From NCBI GenBank assembly GCA_950295325.1, contig OX485805.1, positions 50,864,758-50,928,757 on the forward strand: a stretch of DNA of 64,000 nt, in the 5' to 3' direction. How positions within the stretch are numbered: the first letter of the stretch is position 1; each line of letters opens with the position of its first letter. Made by a program: the position numbers and the translations under genes. Source of the DNA: Polytrichum commune (Eukaryota > Streptophyta > Polytrichopsida > Polytrichales > Polytrichaceae). Shown here piece after piece: positions 42,233-54,231 of the stretch. Below the pieces are notes generated by a model, which was not told the DNA's origin, did not search any database, and saw only the letters and a list, made by a program, of their open reading frames with translations.

Positions 42233-44060
42233 TCAAGCCACAATGAATGGCAACACCATCATCATAAATGCTTGGTAATCTATTTTGGCAGCTCCTGTGT
42301 AAGCTGGATCATGTGAAACAAACTTTTCTGTCAGTCCTTTCACAATCAGTCCACATTCAATGAAGTCTCCAAATGCTATGCTTGAGTTTCGGCCAGTGCG
42401 GTCGTAGTTGTTGACAAGGAGCTGAAGGACTTGAGGAGTAACACCGATTCCAAGACTGAGCATGGCCTCTCGCAATTCCGGCAGGTCGATGGTTCCACTA
42501 CCATCGATATCAAAGCTCTTGAATACACGCTGCCATTTCTTTAACTCCTTCCACAATTTCACAAAACTAGCCGGTCCAAGTCTGTCATCCACAGAGATAT
42601 GTTAACTTCCACCACCCCTGCATTGTTTTCAGTGTCACTCTCGTGTAATCCACCACCACATTTGGCTCAAAACAATCTAAACTACTCAATAGAGACATAC
42701 TAAGATTTATTCAACTCATAATGCAACCTTCTAGGTCTTGCAAATATAAATATATAGAAGCAAAAGATTGCCATCACAACCCTAACTTTGGTAAGCATTT
42801 TCTCAATGTTTGAGGCATTGGTTCGATGATTCAATCAATGAGCTATGAATGTAGAAGCTTGTGACGTAACACTCATTCCGTCAGTCCAGTGATCCTTTAA
42901 AAATTCACAAGCAACAAGTATCCATTACTGCCATTAGCATCATTCTCATTGTGAAGAGGGAAATGGATTTCAGCTGTCCAACCTTGACGATGATGCGGTA
43001 GTGCTGTCAGAAAAGAGATGGAGCATGAGGCGCACAGTTCGGCGACTGAAATTGAAGAACTTCAGCGACAAAATTCTTGACAATTCTTTTGCGTCGATGG
43101 ACCCGCTCCCGTCAACATCAGCTCTTCTAAAGAGATCTATGATATCTGGTTCAGTACCTTGAGGGAATCTGTTTTCATAACCTGATGCATCAAATTGAAG
43201 GATAAAGACATCAATAAATCCTGGTGAAATAGAAGATAGTGAAACTCAAATTGATGCTACCCAATGGAAAAAAGTTATTCGCAGAGACAAGGAACAACAA
43301 ATCGTTGTCAGTGCAAGGAACACAAGCCACCATTTGCAGAAACAATAAGTTGCTCTTATTCGCACCATACAGGAACCATGAAAGGAGCACAGAGTCCTGA
43401 ATAATCACCTTGATTAGAATAGCTTTTCTCCGGCATCGAATATTGGCTATAAAGAGGGCCTTGACCTGGTGCAGGATACATAGGCATTTGGGCAGGGCCT
43501 GTCGGGACATACGGAATGTGAGCCTGAGGTTGAGATCCCGGTGGCGCATTATTTTGTAGATGCATTCCATAGCTCTCGCGTGCAGAATATGAGTGCTGGA
43601 GATGAGGTGGAAATCCTCCTCCTGGCCCACTCGGAGGCACATAAGGCACATGTGCTTGCGTTGGCATTTCCCGGTATGCAGGACCAACTCTTCCTCCGTG
43701 GTTCGCACCAGGACCTCCTTTACCAGCAGAGTCAATGAATTCTTGGTAGGAAATAACATCTTTAGTTAACAATTTCCGGTTGTCACGCACCACAGGGTGA
43801 ACTCCTTGCATGGAGTCAAGCTGTAACAGAAGAGCCATACCTCCTTCACTCCATTTGTTTCTTTCTTGTGGATCTCTGCGAAGAGAGTCGAACAATCGAG
43901 GATCGGTTGCCAGTTGCGCTTCGAGTCTCTGTAGCTCCAGTCGCACATTCCTGATGACACGCAGATGCTTAAGAGGCTTAGTTCGACGTACTAGGTGGCC
44001 ACGGTAGGCGGCTTGAATTGCTGTAGCTGCCGCATGGGGGTTATCACGTGAATACTTCAT
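42233..44060 (-). CDS. IQ-BAG-penta-EF-hand fusion protein (three exons, 399 aa)
   Basis: Exons join as 44060-43409, 43181-42983 and 42581-42233, all with GT-AG introns (227 and 401 bp), giving an unbroken frame of 399 codons plus stop. Residues 15-25 are a perfect IQ motif (IQAAYRGHLVR), the usual calmodulin-binding site. Residues ~28-112 are a BAG domain, which binds the Hsp70 ATPase domain to promote nucleotide release (LRVIRNVRLELQRLE...MALLLQLDSM). Residues 113-217 are a Gly/Pro/Tyr-rich linker with a doubled QAH(V/I)PYVP. Residues 218-399 are a penta-EF-hand module close to plant CML49/CML50, with canonical calcium loops at 239-250 (DVDGSGSIDAKE) and 308-319 (DIDGSGTIDLPE); the other three hands are degenerate as in the family, and the C terminus is typical. 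BAG and linker share exon 1, so this is a true fusion, not two genes. An in-frame TGA lies just upstream of the ATG, though CCAG at 44082-44085 could be a splice acceptor, so an extra 5' exon is possible. Inferred role: calcium-responsive Hsp70 co-chaperone. Confidence 0.88.
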
Positions 44061-44477
44061 TGCAAGGCTGGCTCCACCTGGTGATCAATAACACGAGTGA
44101 GCAAATGTAACAGAGCATCCACCTACGTACTAAAAGACTTCTTCAGATACCTACCGTGTTTGCACTGCACCGATGCAAATAATTTGGAGGACGTGCCAAC
44201 AGTTCTGAAGATAGTTTGGCAACAATGAAACATGTGAGGAGCAGATCCACTATATTCGAGCCTAAACTAGAGTAGGAGTGATAACCACTACTTGCTTGAG
44301 AATCGCTTCCCTGGTTCTTGTCACGTACATCTCAGTTGGCAGATCTTGGAGTTTTAGGTTCAGATGCACTGCAAACCTAATTCTATTGAAAATTTTGAGA
44401 ATACACAATACTATTTGATAGTGACGCGAAGGGAAGTGATTGCAAGTGACATGTAGAAGGATCTCTTCTATTTTGCT
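44061..44477 (-). other. Sequence just upstream of the BAG-PEF start
   Basis: Either 5' UTR or intron of the BAG-PEF gene. A minus-strand frame at 44262-44519 has no domain. There is no other recognisable content. Confidence 0.35.
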
Positions 44478-44739
44478 GTGGAACTCCACAGTCAAACTGC
44501 AACTTTGCGAAGCAATCACGTGGTCTTCATCGGTAAACCGGTAGCTTCACAAGGAAGCACACCATCCTTCGTCGATGAGATAGATAGGCTTCTCATCATT
44601 TGGATCAACCACTCAATCACTATGTTTTATCTCCAGAAAACACCGATTCTGACAATCGGCAACTCTACAATTCGAAATAATGCTCAGGAAGCCTCAGAGA
44701 ACCCACAAGTAGCTATCTTTTTCATCGGCCCTAAAGAAA

Positions 44740-45495
44740 AAAAAAAGCTGAAAAATGATACCAGCAATTCCACTGAAAATGAGATGAAGATCTGCACTCT
44801 CTCCATAAGAAATCCAATTTCACCCGAGAAGAAGAACGTCTAAAGATATTTAACAACTGGTCCTTACGTTAAGCTCCTCGATCCACTACAGACAATCCAT
44901 CACTCCGGAACACATGAGCACTTCCAACGCCGCTTCAAGGACCATCAGAATAGTCACTCCAGCAATCCTCCTGGCCTCTAACATTTAGGAGAACAGTATC
45001 TCTCATGGCGACAGAGGAATTAATTATTCCACCAGCAACTGGTCCTTACGTTTGATAGAACCTATAGAAGAAGCAGAACTCAAAAATGGTACTAGCGATT
45101 CCACTGAAAATAATAAGATGATCTGCACACTCTCCGTAAGGAATGAAAATTCCACCAGATAAGAAGAACGTCAAAAGAGATGATTAACAACTGGTCCTTA
45201 ACAGTAACCTCCTCGAACAGAGGAAAATAAGATCAATAGCTGCTGCTCCACCAAAGAGCCTACAGTGCAATCAACAACAACACTCCCCAACCTAACTACC
45301 CTCTCGAAGATAAAGGAAAGGAAGCTCCATCCGCAATGCAAAATCGAACCTAAAGAAGCAGAGCTCGGAAATGATACAAGCGACTCCACTGAAAATCGTA
45401 CTAAGAAGATCTACACACTCTCCGTAAGAATTTCCAATTTCACTAGATAAGAAGAACGTCGAAAGAGATTAAAAACTGGTCCTTACATTAAGCTC
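44740..45495. repeat. Three imperfect ~310-bp tandem repeats upstream of BAG-PEF
   Basis: Three blocks at about 44744-44873, 45070-45200 and 45357-45492 share in order GA(T/C)TCCACTGAAAAT, GATCT(G/A)CAC, CTCTCC(A/G)TAAG, AGAAGAACGTC and AACTGGTCCTTA. The spacing is about 310 and 290 bp, so the unit is longer than the conserved core. It lies in the 5' UTR, intron or promoter of the minus-strand BAG-PEF gene. Confidence 0.75.
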
Positions 45496-46396
45496 TTCGA
45501 ACCGAGAGAGAACGAGACCAATAGTTGCTGCACCAGCACCAAGAGCCCTCCCGTGCAATCAACAGCGCTCCCCTACCCAACTATTCTTGCGACGATAAAA
45601 GGCACACGGAGCTCCATCCGCGATGCAAACATGGCTTCGACTTCAAGCTCAAGCAACTCAATCCACCCCTGCAAGGCGTCACGGTACATCCTCCGCACGG
45701 CGAGTTTGTTAGGGCGATCCAGATCCACAGAAACAGGGGAGCAGCAACAGAGCACCCGAGTGTGAGTCCGATGATCAATCCCTGCTCACAAACAGGCGAC
45801 TAAACCCTCTACCGACTCTACGAGAGCTTTTGGCAAAGGGCACAGGGAGGCCGCCGGCCGGGGAGGCGAAAGAAAATAATTTATTTACGCCAGAAATCAG
45901 ACCACAAATAGTAACTGAGCAGTGAGGACCCCGCCGAGCTCCCAGGCTGCACTGCAGAGTCTAGGTTTCACTCTCGGAAACCATTCTTTACGGCCGCGTT
46001 GCATAAAATAACCTTGTCAGAAGCACACGAATTGCTGACAGAACAGATCACAGTGAGAACATCAACATTCTTCAATAACATCAGAAATGGTAAGAAAAAG
46101 AGGGGGAAAAAAAACGTACCAACTCGTTTTCCTTCCGGACACCGCCTGCTTGAAGCTTCCTGTGACGAGACTCATCGCAGAAAGTGTCTATTCCTTTGAG
46201 ATCTGTCCCTTCAAGTCGGTATTCCAATTTCCTACTGTGAATATGTAACTATTCTTATGTACAAATGCATCATCTTCTCAAAGACTTGGATATCCTGATT
46301 GCATCGATATTCAAATCCTCCGACCTCCAGAATTGTTGTATACTTAGCTCGGTGAATGAAATTATTGGGAATGGTTAGAATCTGGAAGGAAAGCTT
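45496..46396 (-). promoter_or_regulatory. Possible 5' end and promoter region of the BAG-PEF gene
   Basis: This region is richer in G+C than the surroundings (for example GGCCGCCGGCCGGGGAGGCG-type sequence near 45850) and, on the minus strand, carries a telo-box-like GAGGGTTTAG near 45805-45815. A short minus-strand frame starting at 45689 (MYRDALQGWIELLELEVEAM) could be part of an upstream exon or an upstream open frame. No decisive splice donor links it to the coding exons. Confidence 0.35.
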
Positions 46397-47507
46397 GAGG
46401 GGCCTCTTTAAGTTACACTAGAGAGGTTGAGAGCTTGAAGAAAAAAAAAGCCTTCTCATTGGAGAGGTTTCCCATTGGGGTAGCCTTCTCAATAAGTAGC
46501 GTGTTGAGTTGTGCGCGGATTGGACTGGATTGGACTGGCCAGCGCGGTTTTAATGGTGAAGGGAAAAATATTATTGGATGCTATACGATGCCATTAGCGC
46601 AAAAGAGGTTTCCTTCCCTATATTAGAATGTAGCGTTAGGCAGTTTTTCAGTCTTTTTGTCAATGGAATCATTGGTTGATACATGGTATTACGGCATTTT
46701 GTTACTCTCGGGAATTAGTGATTTTGACCCTGCCTCAATTCACTTCTAATTTCATAATATTTTTTGGCTTCTTTGACTTTAAATTCAATTTTATTTCATG
46801 GGCATTTCATCGGCAAAGAGGACCATATTAGGGTACTCATGCTCGTTCACTTTGCACTTGAGCTTTCAGCTTGAGAGCTTGCAATTTGTTTATTGGCTTT
46901 ACAATGTTTAGATGGTACCTTGATGGATCCCATGTGAACTGATTGTGACAAGCTCTTAACGAATGTTGGTAAGCTCTCCGTCGTAATCTGAAGTTGCCCT
47001 ATGAAATCGCTTAAGAATGTTGAGACATCAAGCTCTCGTTTTATGGGTCACATGCGAATGACGTTCAATTCGTTACTTAGCATGGTATTGTCACTTGGCA
47101 CGTTGATGAGTAAACCACGCCAATTCTAAACACACATTCAAAAATAAATAAATAAAATAGACGGGTGTGTTTTTTAAACCATTATTGTGACCCACAAAAC
47201 AAAAGCATGTACTCTTGACATTCTTAAATGAACTCTCAAAAACAAATTCAACTCTTTGACCAAAAACTCGTCAATAAATGTCTAAAAACTTCTTGAAGCC
47301 ATGATTCCACATGGGATCCATCAAGACGCCATCCAAACCTTATAAGTTAAGCTCAATAAAAAGTTCAAGCTCTCAAGTTGAAAGCTCGAGTGTAAAGTGA
47401 CCAATTGAGTGAACAATCATGCACAAAGAGGCTTTCCCGCCAATGAGGAGCCTCCTCTCTTCGAGCTCTCAACATCTCTACAAAGTACATAGTGTAAGTG
47501 GGGGCCT
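46397..47507. mobile_element. Foldback-like element with long imperfect inverted repeats
   Basis: The left arm (46397-46490 and 46800-46950) and right arm (47507-47260, reversed) match in blocks: GAGAGCTTGAAG / GAGAGCTCGAAG, ACTTTGCACTTGAGCTTTCA / ACTTTACACTCGAGCTTTCA, and CTTGATGGATCCCATGTG on both. AGCTT occurs at both outer flanks and may be a duplication. The arms are broken by insertions; no coding domain. Confidence 0.55.
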
Positions 47508-47979
47508 AGCTTAACTTAAGCAAAGTGATTTATTTGGGTCAACCGAGTCCAAAGAACTCAAGCATTTATTACTACGAGTACAATGCAATGATGGCCTTTG
47601 TCAATTTCAAGTAACTTGTTACCAACCTCCAAAGTTGACAGATATGTCCTAATGATGTATGTTGTGTACCTATACACTTACTCCGTATGGTACTAATATC
47701 CCACGCACACGAATAAACAAATAAATAAAAAGAAACACAAACGGTTCTTCGCACTTGCATGAGTAAAGGCCACTTATTACCCATACAAGATTGAAGGCCC
47801 GTGACCGTTGCATTCTAAGATCTCTCGTTGGTCAAAAAGGTCAAGACCGTCCAAGTTTGCTTCACACTGGAAGGTGAAGGTTGAAGGTAAAACCTTTGTA
47901 TACCCAAGTTATTATTCGGGTCAACACCATTCTAATCCTTATAGATGCTAGGGTGATTTACCTAGGTATGAAGATTCTT

Positions 47980-48020
<41 letters not shown>

Positions 48021-49516
48021 TACCATTATTTATCCATACCCTAATGGTCCCAAGGAATGTGAAATTCTCATTATATATACCCAATTGATATAAAGAAAAA
48101 ATGACAATACTAGACCAACATTGGTACTTACTCAGGTCCAATACAATAAGGTAGATTGCAATAACAATATGTAGTGTTTTGTTAATTCTTAGTTGTAAAC
48201 GACAAGAGGAACTTTTGTAACACTCAAACACAAGTATTGTCCAACATAAATTGTTTAATGTGTATATATACAAACCCAAAAAAATAACCACCTCTGACAT
48301 GAAACAATAGCAATTGGTTCATAACTTAGCATAACAACATAACCTTCTTTTGGTTTTTCACATGAGTCAAAGAGTTTTTCATTTCTTTTCTTCATGACAA
48401 GCTTTCAGAGGCAAATTTACTATGTAGAAATAACAAATTGTTGATACAACATCATGTATATAAATCAATGTTGGGATAGTTACATACATTGCGATTCTCT
48501 TTTATTGTATGCCACATTATTGCAAAGCAAATTCACGTTACATAAGTTACAAATATCATAGAATAAATTTGTAATGCACCACTAAGTGTAATAATTGCCT
48601 TATACACCACCCTCTAGAAGTTTGTGATGTGCTCGTGATCCATTCCAAAAGGGTGTGTTTTGTTTATTCTTGTTTTTGAACAAAGAGAGGAATTATCAAC
48701 ATTCAAACATATTATGCAACACAATCATTTGACATCACATAATTTCTATGTGTATAGAATTTGAAAGAGGCTACTAAGTCTACCACGAGGCAATACCACT
48801 TGATCCATAGTTTAGATTTAAGTTTAGCCTATGCCAAAGGGTGAAATGTCTCACATTCATGCCAAATGGAGGCTGACATCATCTCTTTCTATCATTTGTT
48901 ACAAAATTGGCAAGGCATGTATGCATTATGGACTACATAACCAGTGAGGGGAGAATGGATGACAACTTATGATAGCAATGAGACACCCTCCTATTCAAGT
49001 CATTTATGGGGCATAATTGGTATGCTCGTGGAAATACACCAAAACCTGTGTGAATAAAGTGTTCTTTGTGTGGATAAAGTAGCATAGGGGGATTGTTGGA
49101 AGGGCTCTTCACTTGATTGGGACACCATTTATGGACATTGAATACATCAACAATTCACTTGCAATTTTTGGGGTTTTTGACACTTAGATTTGACAAGCTT
49201 TTGTCCAAAGGTCAACCTATTAAGAGCTTGACCAATCCTCAAGCTCTCAATTGCTTAAGCAAGTGCAAATCAATTATGCTCAAACTAAGATATCAAGGGT
49301 GGAATCATTGGTATTGAACAAAGAAGACTTCCAAAGGTCATGCTTGAAAGCTCATTGGCATCATGGGAATTCAGAAACAAGAGCTTGAACTCTTGACATT
49401 GGGCACAAGCATGGTCAAGTACACAACTCCATTACCTTGCATAGGTGTAAGTGAAAGTGGTTCAAAACTATATACTAACTTTGAATTTTGTGAAGGGAAA
49501 AAAACATAAACATTTG
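47508..49516. other. Non-coding stretch with a dispersed repeat and a GA microsatellite
   Basis: No gene is recognised. The segment at about 47784-47875 (AAGATTGAAGGCCC, TCTAAGATCTC, GGTGAAGG) recurs at about 51237-51327. An uninterrupted GA repeat occupies 47984-48018. The remainder is AT-rich with no domains. Confidence 0.4.
47984..48018. repeat. GA microsatellite
   Basis: About 17 perfect AG dinucleotide units. Confidence 0.95.
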
Positions 49517-49524
49517 AAAAACAC

Positions 49525-49864
49525 CTTGGGGGGGGCAGTGTGTTAGAAAGTTAAGGATATAGGTGCGAACAACCACTATTTTATAGGGGGGTATTACTTT
49601 CAATTCTCTTCTTTTTTTCACATGCTATCATTATGTAAATTTCTACTTTGGGTTAATAGAAAAATGGCTTGCATTACTTATAATTCCAAATTCCCTATTA
49701 TTCCATACCCTATAGTACTTTAAAGATGTCCAATGCCATTTTTGATACCCTATATTACTCTTAAGTCCAATTATAATTTTTTGCCCCCATGTTTTTAAAA
49801 TACCCTATCATTTGTTCGCACGTATATTGCTACTCCAACCAATGACTACCCCCCCCCCCCCGAG
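49525..49864 (+). mobile_element. G/C-run-terminated hAT-type MITE, copy 3
   Basis: It starts CTT plus 8 G and ends 13 C plus GAG. An exact 8-bp duplication AAAAACAC lies at 49517-49524 and 49865-49872. The interior is nearly identical to 14417-14754 (for example TTAAGGATATAGGTGCGAAC in both), pointing to relatively recent movement of this family. Confidence 0.92.
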
Positions 49865-49872
49865 AAAAACAC

Positions 49873-51327
49873 ATTGATCTACACAACCAAGCAATTTATG
49901 TTGACAAATAAAACTTCAAGAAAAGTCTACATATTTTAGAAGGTGGTGCAAGTAGTTTGCAAGTAGATATATTGAACACGTAATTATCTAGAGTTTTTGT
50001 AAAACATGATAAAATTAAATAAAATGAATGTTTTTTCTATAAATTTTTATAATGATGCCCTCAAGGTTATAATGAATACAAGGAACATGAAAAAAATTCC
50101 AACTTCAAAGTTTTAAGGTCATGAAATCTATGTTCAAAACCATATTTAGCCATTACCTTTTGAGCAATACTTTTAATGATAAGTTATGAAGATCTCATCT
50201 TGTTATTCTATATTTGAGTACCTTACACAACAATAAAGGGCATCATGAAAAGAAAATCCAATTTAAACAACACTTTGCTACTACTTTTAGATGTTTGACA
50301 ACAAAAAAAAAGGTTTTAATACACTGGTGCATTTTTTCGTATACTTGATTGTGCTTCTCCCTTTCCTAAATGATCTCCATGAGATAACTACAACTTCTGA
50401 CTAAGAGCTTGTATTAAAATAAATAAATAAATAAACTAATAGCTCGATATCCTACTTCTTCATAGTGGGGTTTATCCAAATAAATGGGTCATGACATTGG
50501 TGTTGCTTCCACTTCCAAATGAAGTATTTTGCATGATCTTTGTGTGGAAATTGTATATGTAGGCATGGCATACATAAGTTTCTATACTCTCATGTGCATG
50601 GTATACACTGCCACACATCAAGAAGAAATCCCTCCTTGCCTTTCAAACATAAAACATTTCGTTAAGGTAAAGTACACTCAAACCAACACCCTAATAACTT
50701 GCACTATGAGCATATGTTGTAACTAAGTAATTCCGCCACCTTGACACCGTGCTTTTGGGTCATCTATCAATAAAACTTCGAATCCAAGGTAACATTTGCA
50801 TACATACTTCAAATAAGACATACTTTGGTTTGATGGAATCCTCTCTCACTTGCTAACAACAATCAATTGGTTATTATATTGCAATATAATAAAGACAATA
50901 TTCTCAACACTGAAAACAACATCGTAACACCATCTAAGTAAGCCCAAATCAAAATGGTCAATTGCATAATTCACCTGGCCTTCAATGGCATACCAAATGA
51001 TGTCATCATCGTTAATATGGGTTTGGATCATATTGTCAATTTTATGTAGATATTATTTATGTCCAACATTAGTGTCCCGAGGAAATTTTGGACAAAAATG
51101 GTTGAGATCCAAGTGTGTCTAAATGTAATTGGTTGCATGTTGATAGCTCTTGGATGTGATGTATTAACTTAAAAGGTGTCTTCCGTAGACTCCTCATAAA
51201 TGATCAACAAGTTGTCTTACATCCACTCCACACACAAGATTGAAGGCCCATGACCATTGCACTCTAAGATCTCACATTGGTAAAAAAGACTGAGACAATC
51301 CAAGTTCACGTCGCACTAGGAGGTGAA
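49873..51327. other. Non-coding stretch, no gene recognised
   Basis: AT-rich, without credible frames. It ends with the dispersed repeat (51237-51327) that hosts the next MITE. That repeat matches 47784-47875. Confidence 0.35.
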
Positions 51328-51335
51328 GGCCTAAG

Positions 51336-51538
51336 CACTGATCCGGAGATTTTTGGGCATAATCGGTTGAGATCCTAGTGTTTGCAAGTCCAACCGGTTA
51401 CATGTTAACAACCTCCGGTTTTCCTTTATTGAATTGGGGTATATTCTATAGATTCATGCACTCTTGAACTTCCAACCGGTTATTGCTCAAACTCAACCGG
51501 TTCATTTGTAAGTAACTGCCAGTTCTCCCCGATCATAG
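51336..51538 (+). mobile_element. Non-autonomous hAT derivative (203 bp), related to the 28775 element
   Basis: An exact 8-bp duplication GGCCTAAG lies at 51328-51335 and 51539-51546. The right end, reverse-complemented, reads CTATGATCGGGGAGAACTGG then ...CAAATGAACCGG, closely parallel to the 28775 hAT left end (CAATGTTCGGGGAGAACCGG...AAATGAACC). The left end matches the 40723-40922 element reversed. AACCGGTT words repeat internally, like the subterminal CCGG words of the full element. Confidence 0.85.
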
Positions 51539-51546
51539 GGCCTAAG

Positions 51547-53725
51547 GACCCAGAAAAATATAGATAAACATGACAAACTATAGATCATATTTCATGAACT
51601 GCCAGGACTTGCGTCAGGTCCACCTCCGAGAAGTAAACCTTACGCAAATTCCGATAGACCATGTCATAGTCAAAGACCTTAGACAACTGGTACAACCTTT
51701 GGATGAGAATCAAAGGCCCTCGCAATTAACTTACATGGTCGCGGCATTTGGCTCGTGTGTGAAGTGGCCCTAAAGCCTAGAATAGAAGCACTTGAACCGG
51801 TTGTTTCTCGAACTCGACCGGCCTATCCCATTCAACATAGCCCGACATCATCTTTGATTTGCGGAAATTTAAATAGTTCATTACACTCTCCTATGATTTG
51901 CAATCATTTTGCCACCTTCATTCACGGATAAGAGCCGATGGAAAGTAGCGAGGGCGAAGTCCCACTTGATGCAATAAAGGCACGTCACCCGAATGCTGAC
52001 CATTTCATCATGAGTCACCAGTGGCCCCAAATCTTTTGTTTCGTGACAATGAGTGTGCTTTGAATACGTGTACCTTGTAGACGCACTTTCCGCTTTTTTT
52101 ATAATAAAATTCTTAACATGCTAGGAACTCGCAATTCGATTTTTCATATATATATATATATATACATATATAGAGAGCTTCAAGTGTTTCGCTACTCACC
52201 CACAAACACTAAAAACGGTGCCTCGATAAATCTACAAAATGCATCACGAACTTGAGTTTGTCAACCAAGGCATGTGGGTCTTAATTATGTGGTCACTCTT
52301 CTTAATGGACATGTGTATTTGAGTGGTGTATGTCAAGGTTTTGTAGTTCATAGTGGGCCAAAAAACACGTGTTGACGATGAGCCCATGATGAGATTGGAC
52401 TCTTGTTTAGAATACTTGAATCATCACGAGTTTACTACGCGATGTACTGTAGCTTCAATTTCCTATGTCCTCACTCCAATGCTTGTTTTGTTTAGCCCCC
52501 GAAATGGAGTCGGTGCAAAATGGTACTCATAATATGTGGATCAAACACCCCTATCATGTACATGTTGTACCCTCTCGTGTGCACCTCGCTCACATGTGAG
52601 TTTCCAAATCATACTTTTCATCAAGGATTCGTGCCACTCACGTAAATCGAAGGTGACAATGCATATAGTTCGGAGATTTAAATTTTATTTTTTATTTTTT
52701 GGGGGGGGAGCATTATTTGCCCAAAAAGTTGCATCATAGACCCCAAACTAGTATAGTGAGGTTAGATTGGGATGAACCAACCATAAATCTATAGGGGTAG
52801 GTTGTAATTAGATCCACCGATTTGAGTGCCACAAAAATTCTAAGCTCATACTCTCAAAGACATAAGAACATGTAGTACTCATGGTTTGAGACACATAACA
52901 AGTCATGTATAAAGTCCTCTACAAGGACTAAATGCGTCTTGTATAATACTTCTAAAAAGGTGACTTTAGTAGATGCATTAAATAACTAATGGTGTTGGAG
53001 ATCGACCGTTTCAGTCCTTAAAACTGATCCATGTTAACATATGTGGCCTTATTGTGGGCACTTCCATCTCCACAAACACATACGGCCTTCAAATCAAACT
53101 AGGAGTTGTGTCTCGTATGCAGATCATGTGGATTGTCAAGTTTCTAAATCAAACAAGTCCAAGTGGATATTCTCTTTCTATTTAAACAATCACATAGGCC
53201 CCCCTGTTCATTTTCATTATTGAACTTGTGATGGTTGATGTTTTTTGAGCATAAAGTTCAATCTTGTTGCGACACATGTCTTTTTGGTGTCCATTCATAA
53301 CTATACACCTTGCCATATGCCACTCAATTATAGGTGGTGGATTAACTCCTAAAGGCCAAAGCAAAATATACCCAAAATTGTCCAAAACAATTCACCCCAA
53401 TTCAACAACTTATTGAAAGAGAAAAAATGTACCTATAATGGTGGATCTAAAAGTATAGATGACAAGTTTGTAAAAGTAGTATTGTTGACACAATATTTCA
53501 ACTATCTATGTGTCCCAAATCAAAAGATTGTAATGTAAACATGTATATTGACATGGTTGGGCAATGGTGGTTATATGCACAAAAACATTCTTCTTTGCCT
53601 TTAAGGGTTAAAGAAGAGGACCCTCATAAGGCTCACAAAATGGTAAGTCGTCAAAAGTCACTAAATGTTGTTATTTTAGAACATGACCACCTTTGCTAGG
53701 AATTCTTCACATAATGCAAGCACTA
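51547..53725. other. Non-coding stretch with AT microsatellite and repeat fragments
   Basis: No gene is recognised. A further CCGG-rich fragment (AACCGG, GACCGG) near 51795-51825 resembles the hAT ends. A TA repeat lies at 52145-52165. The piece at 52765-52815, next to a G run, resembles 35595-35645. Confidence 0.35.
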
Positions 53726-53727
53726 TA

Positions 53728-54229
53728 CATCATTTATGGCCTTTAGTGTCACATGCGTAAAAGTGTCACTTACCCGATTTTAAGGCATATGCTAGGTTAC
53801 AATAATGACCAATAACTTCATCATTAGTGTCACCTAATGACATTTGGCATTCAAGGGTGCTTACTAATATCTTGGCACAAGTTTGCTGAAGATTGTTATG
53901 AGTTGTATGCCTATGTTACACAATCATCTTCTAGTTGACTAAAGTATACACAAATGACACTTTGGCATTAGTATGCTAAAAAATATCTTTTGCTTGCATA
54001 CTAAAATGTAAAATTATCATCTCAAGTATCCCAATGTAATACACCAAATGTCAAAGTGAATTTAATTTTTAATTTAAAAAAATAGAATATAGATATGCTT
54101 GAACTATTTACTTTTGTTGACAAATAGTATCATATTGGCAATTAGCAGACGTAACACTCTGAAACCTCTAGGTGTCTACTTTTGGCCTTTTGCAAATAGC
54201 GTACATGACACTAAATACCATACACAGTG
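53728..54229. mobile_element. TA-flanked MITE, CACTAAATA family (copy 5)
   Basis: The left CATCATTTATGGCCTTTAGT (then GTCACATGCG) and right (reverse-complemented) CACTGTGTATGGTATTTAGT (then GTCATGTACG) are inverted. TA at 53726-53727 and 54230-54231. Internal words TTAGTGTCAC and ATGACA(T/C)T recur. Non-coding. Confidence 0.65.
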
Positions 54230-54231
54230 TA

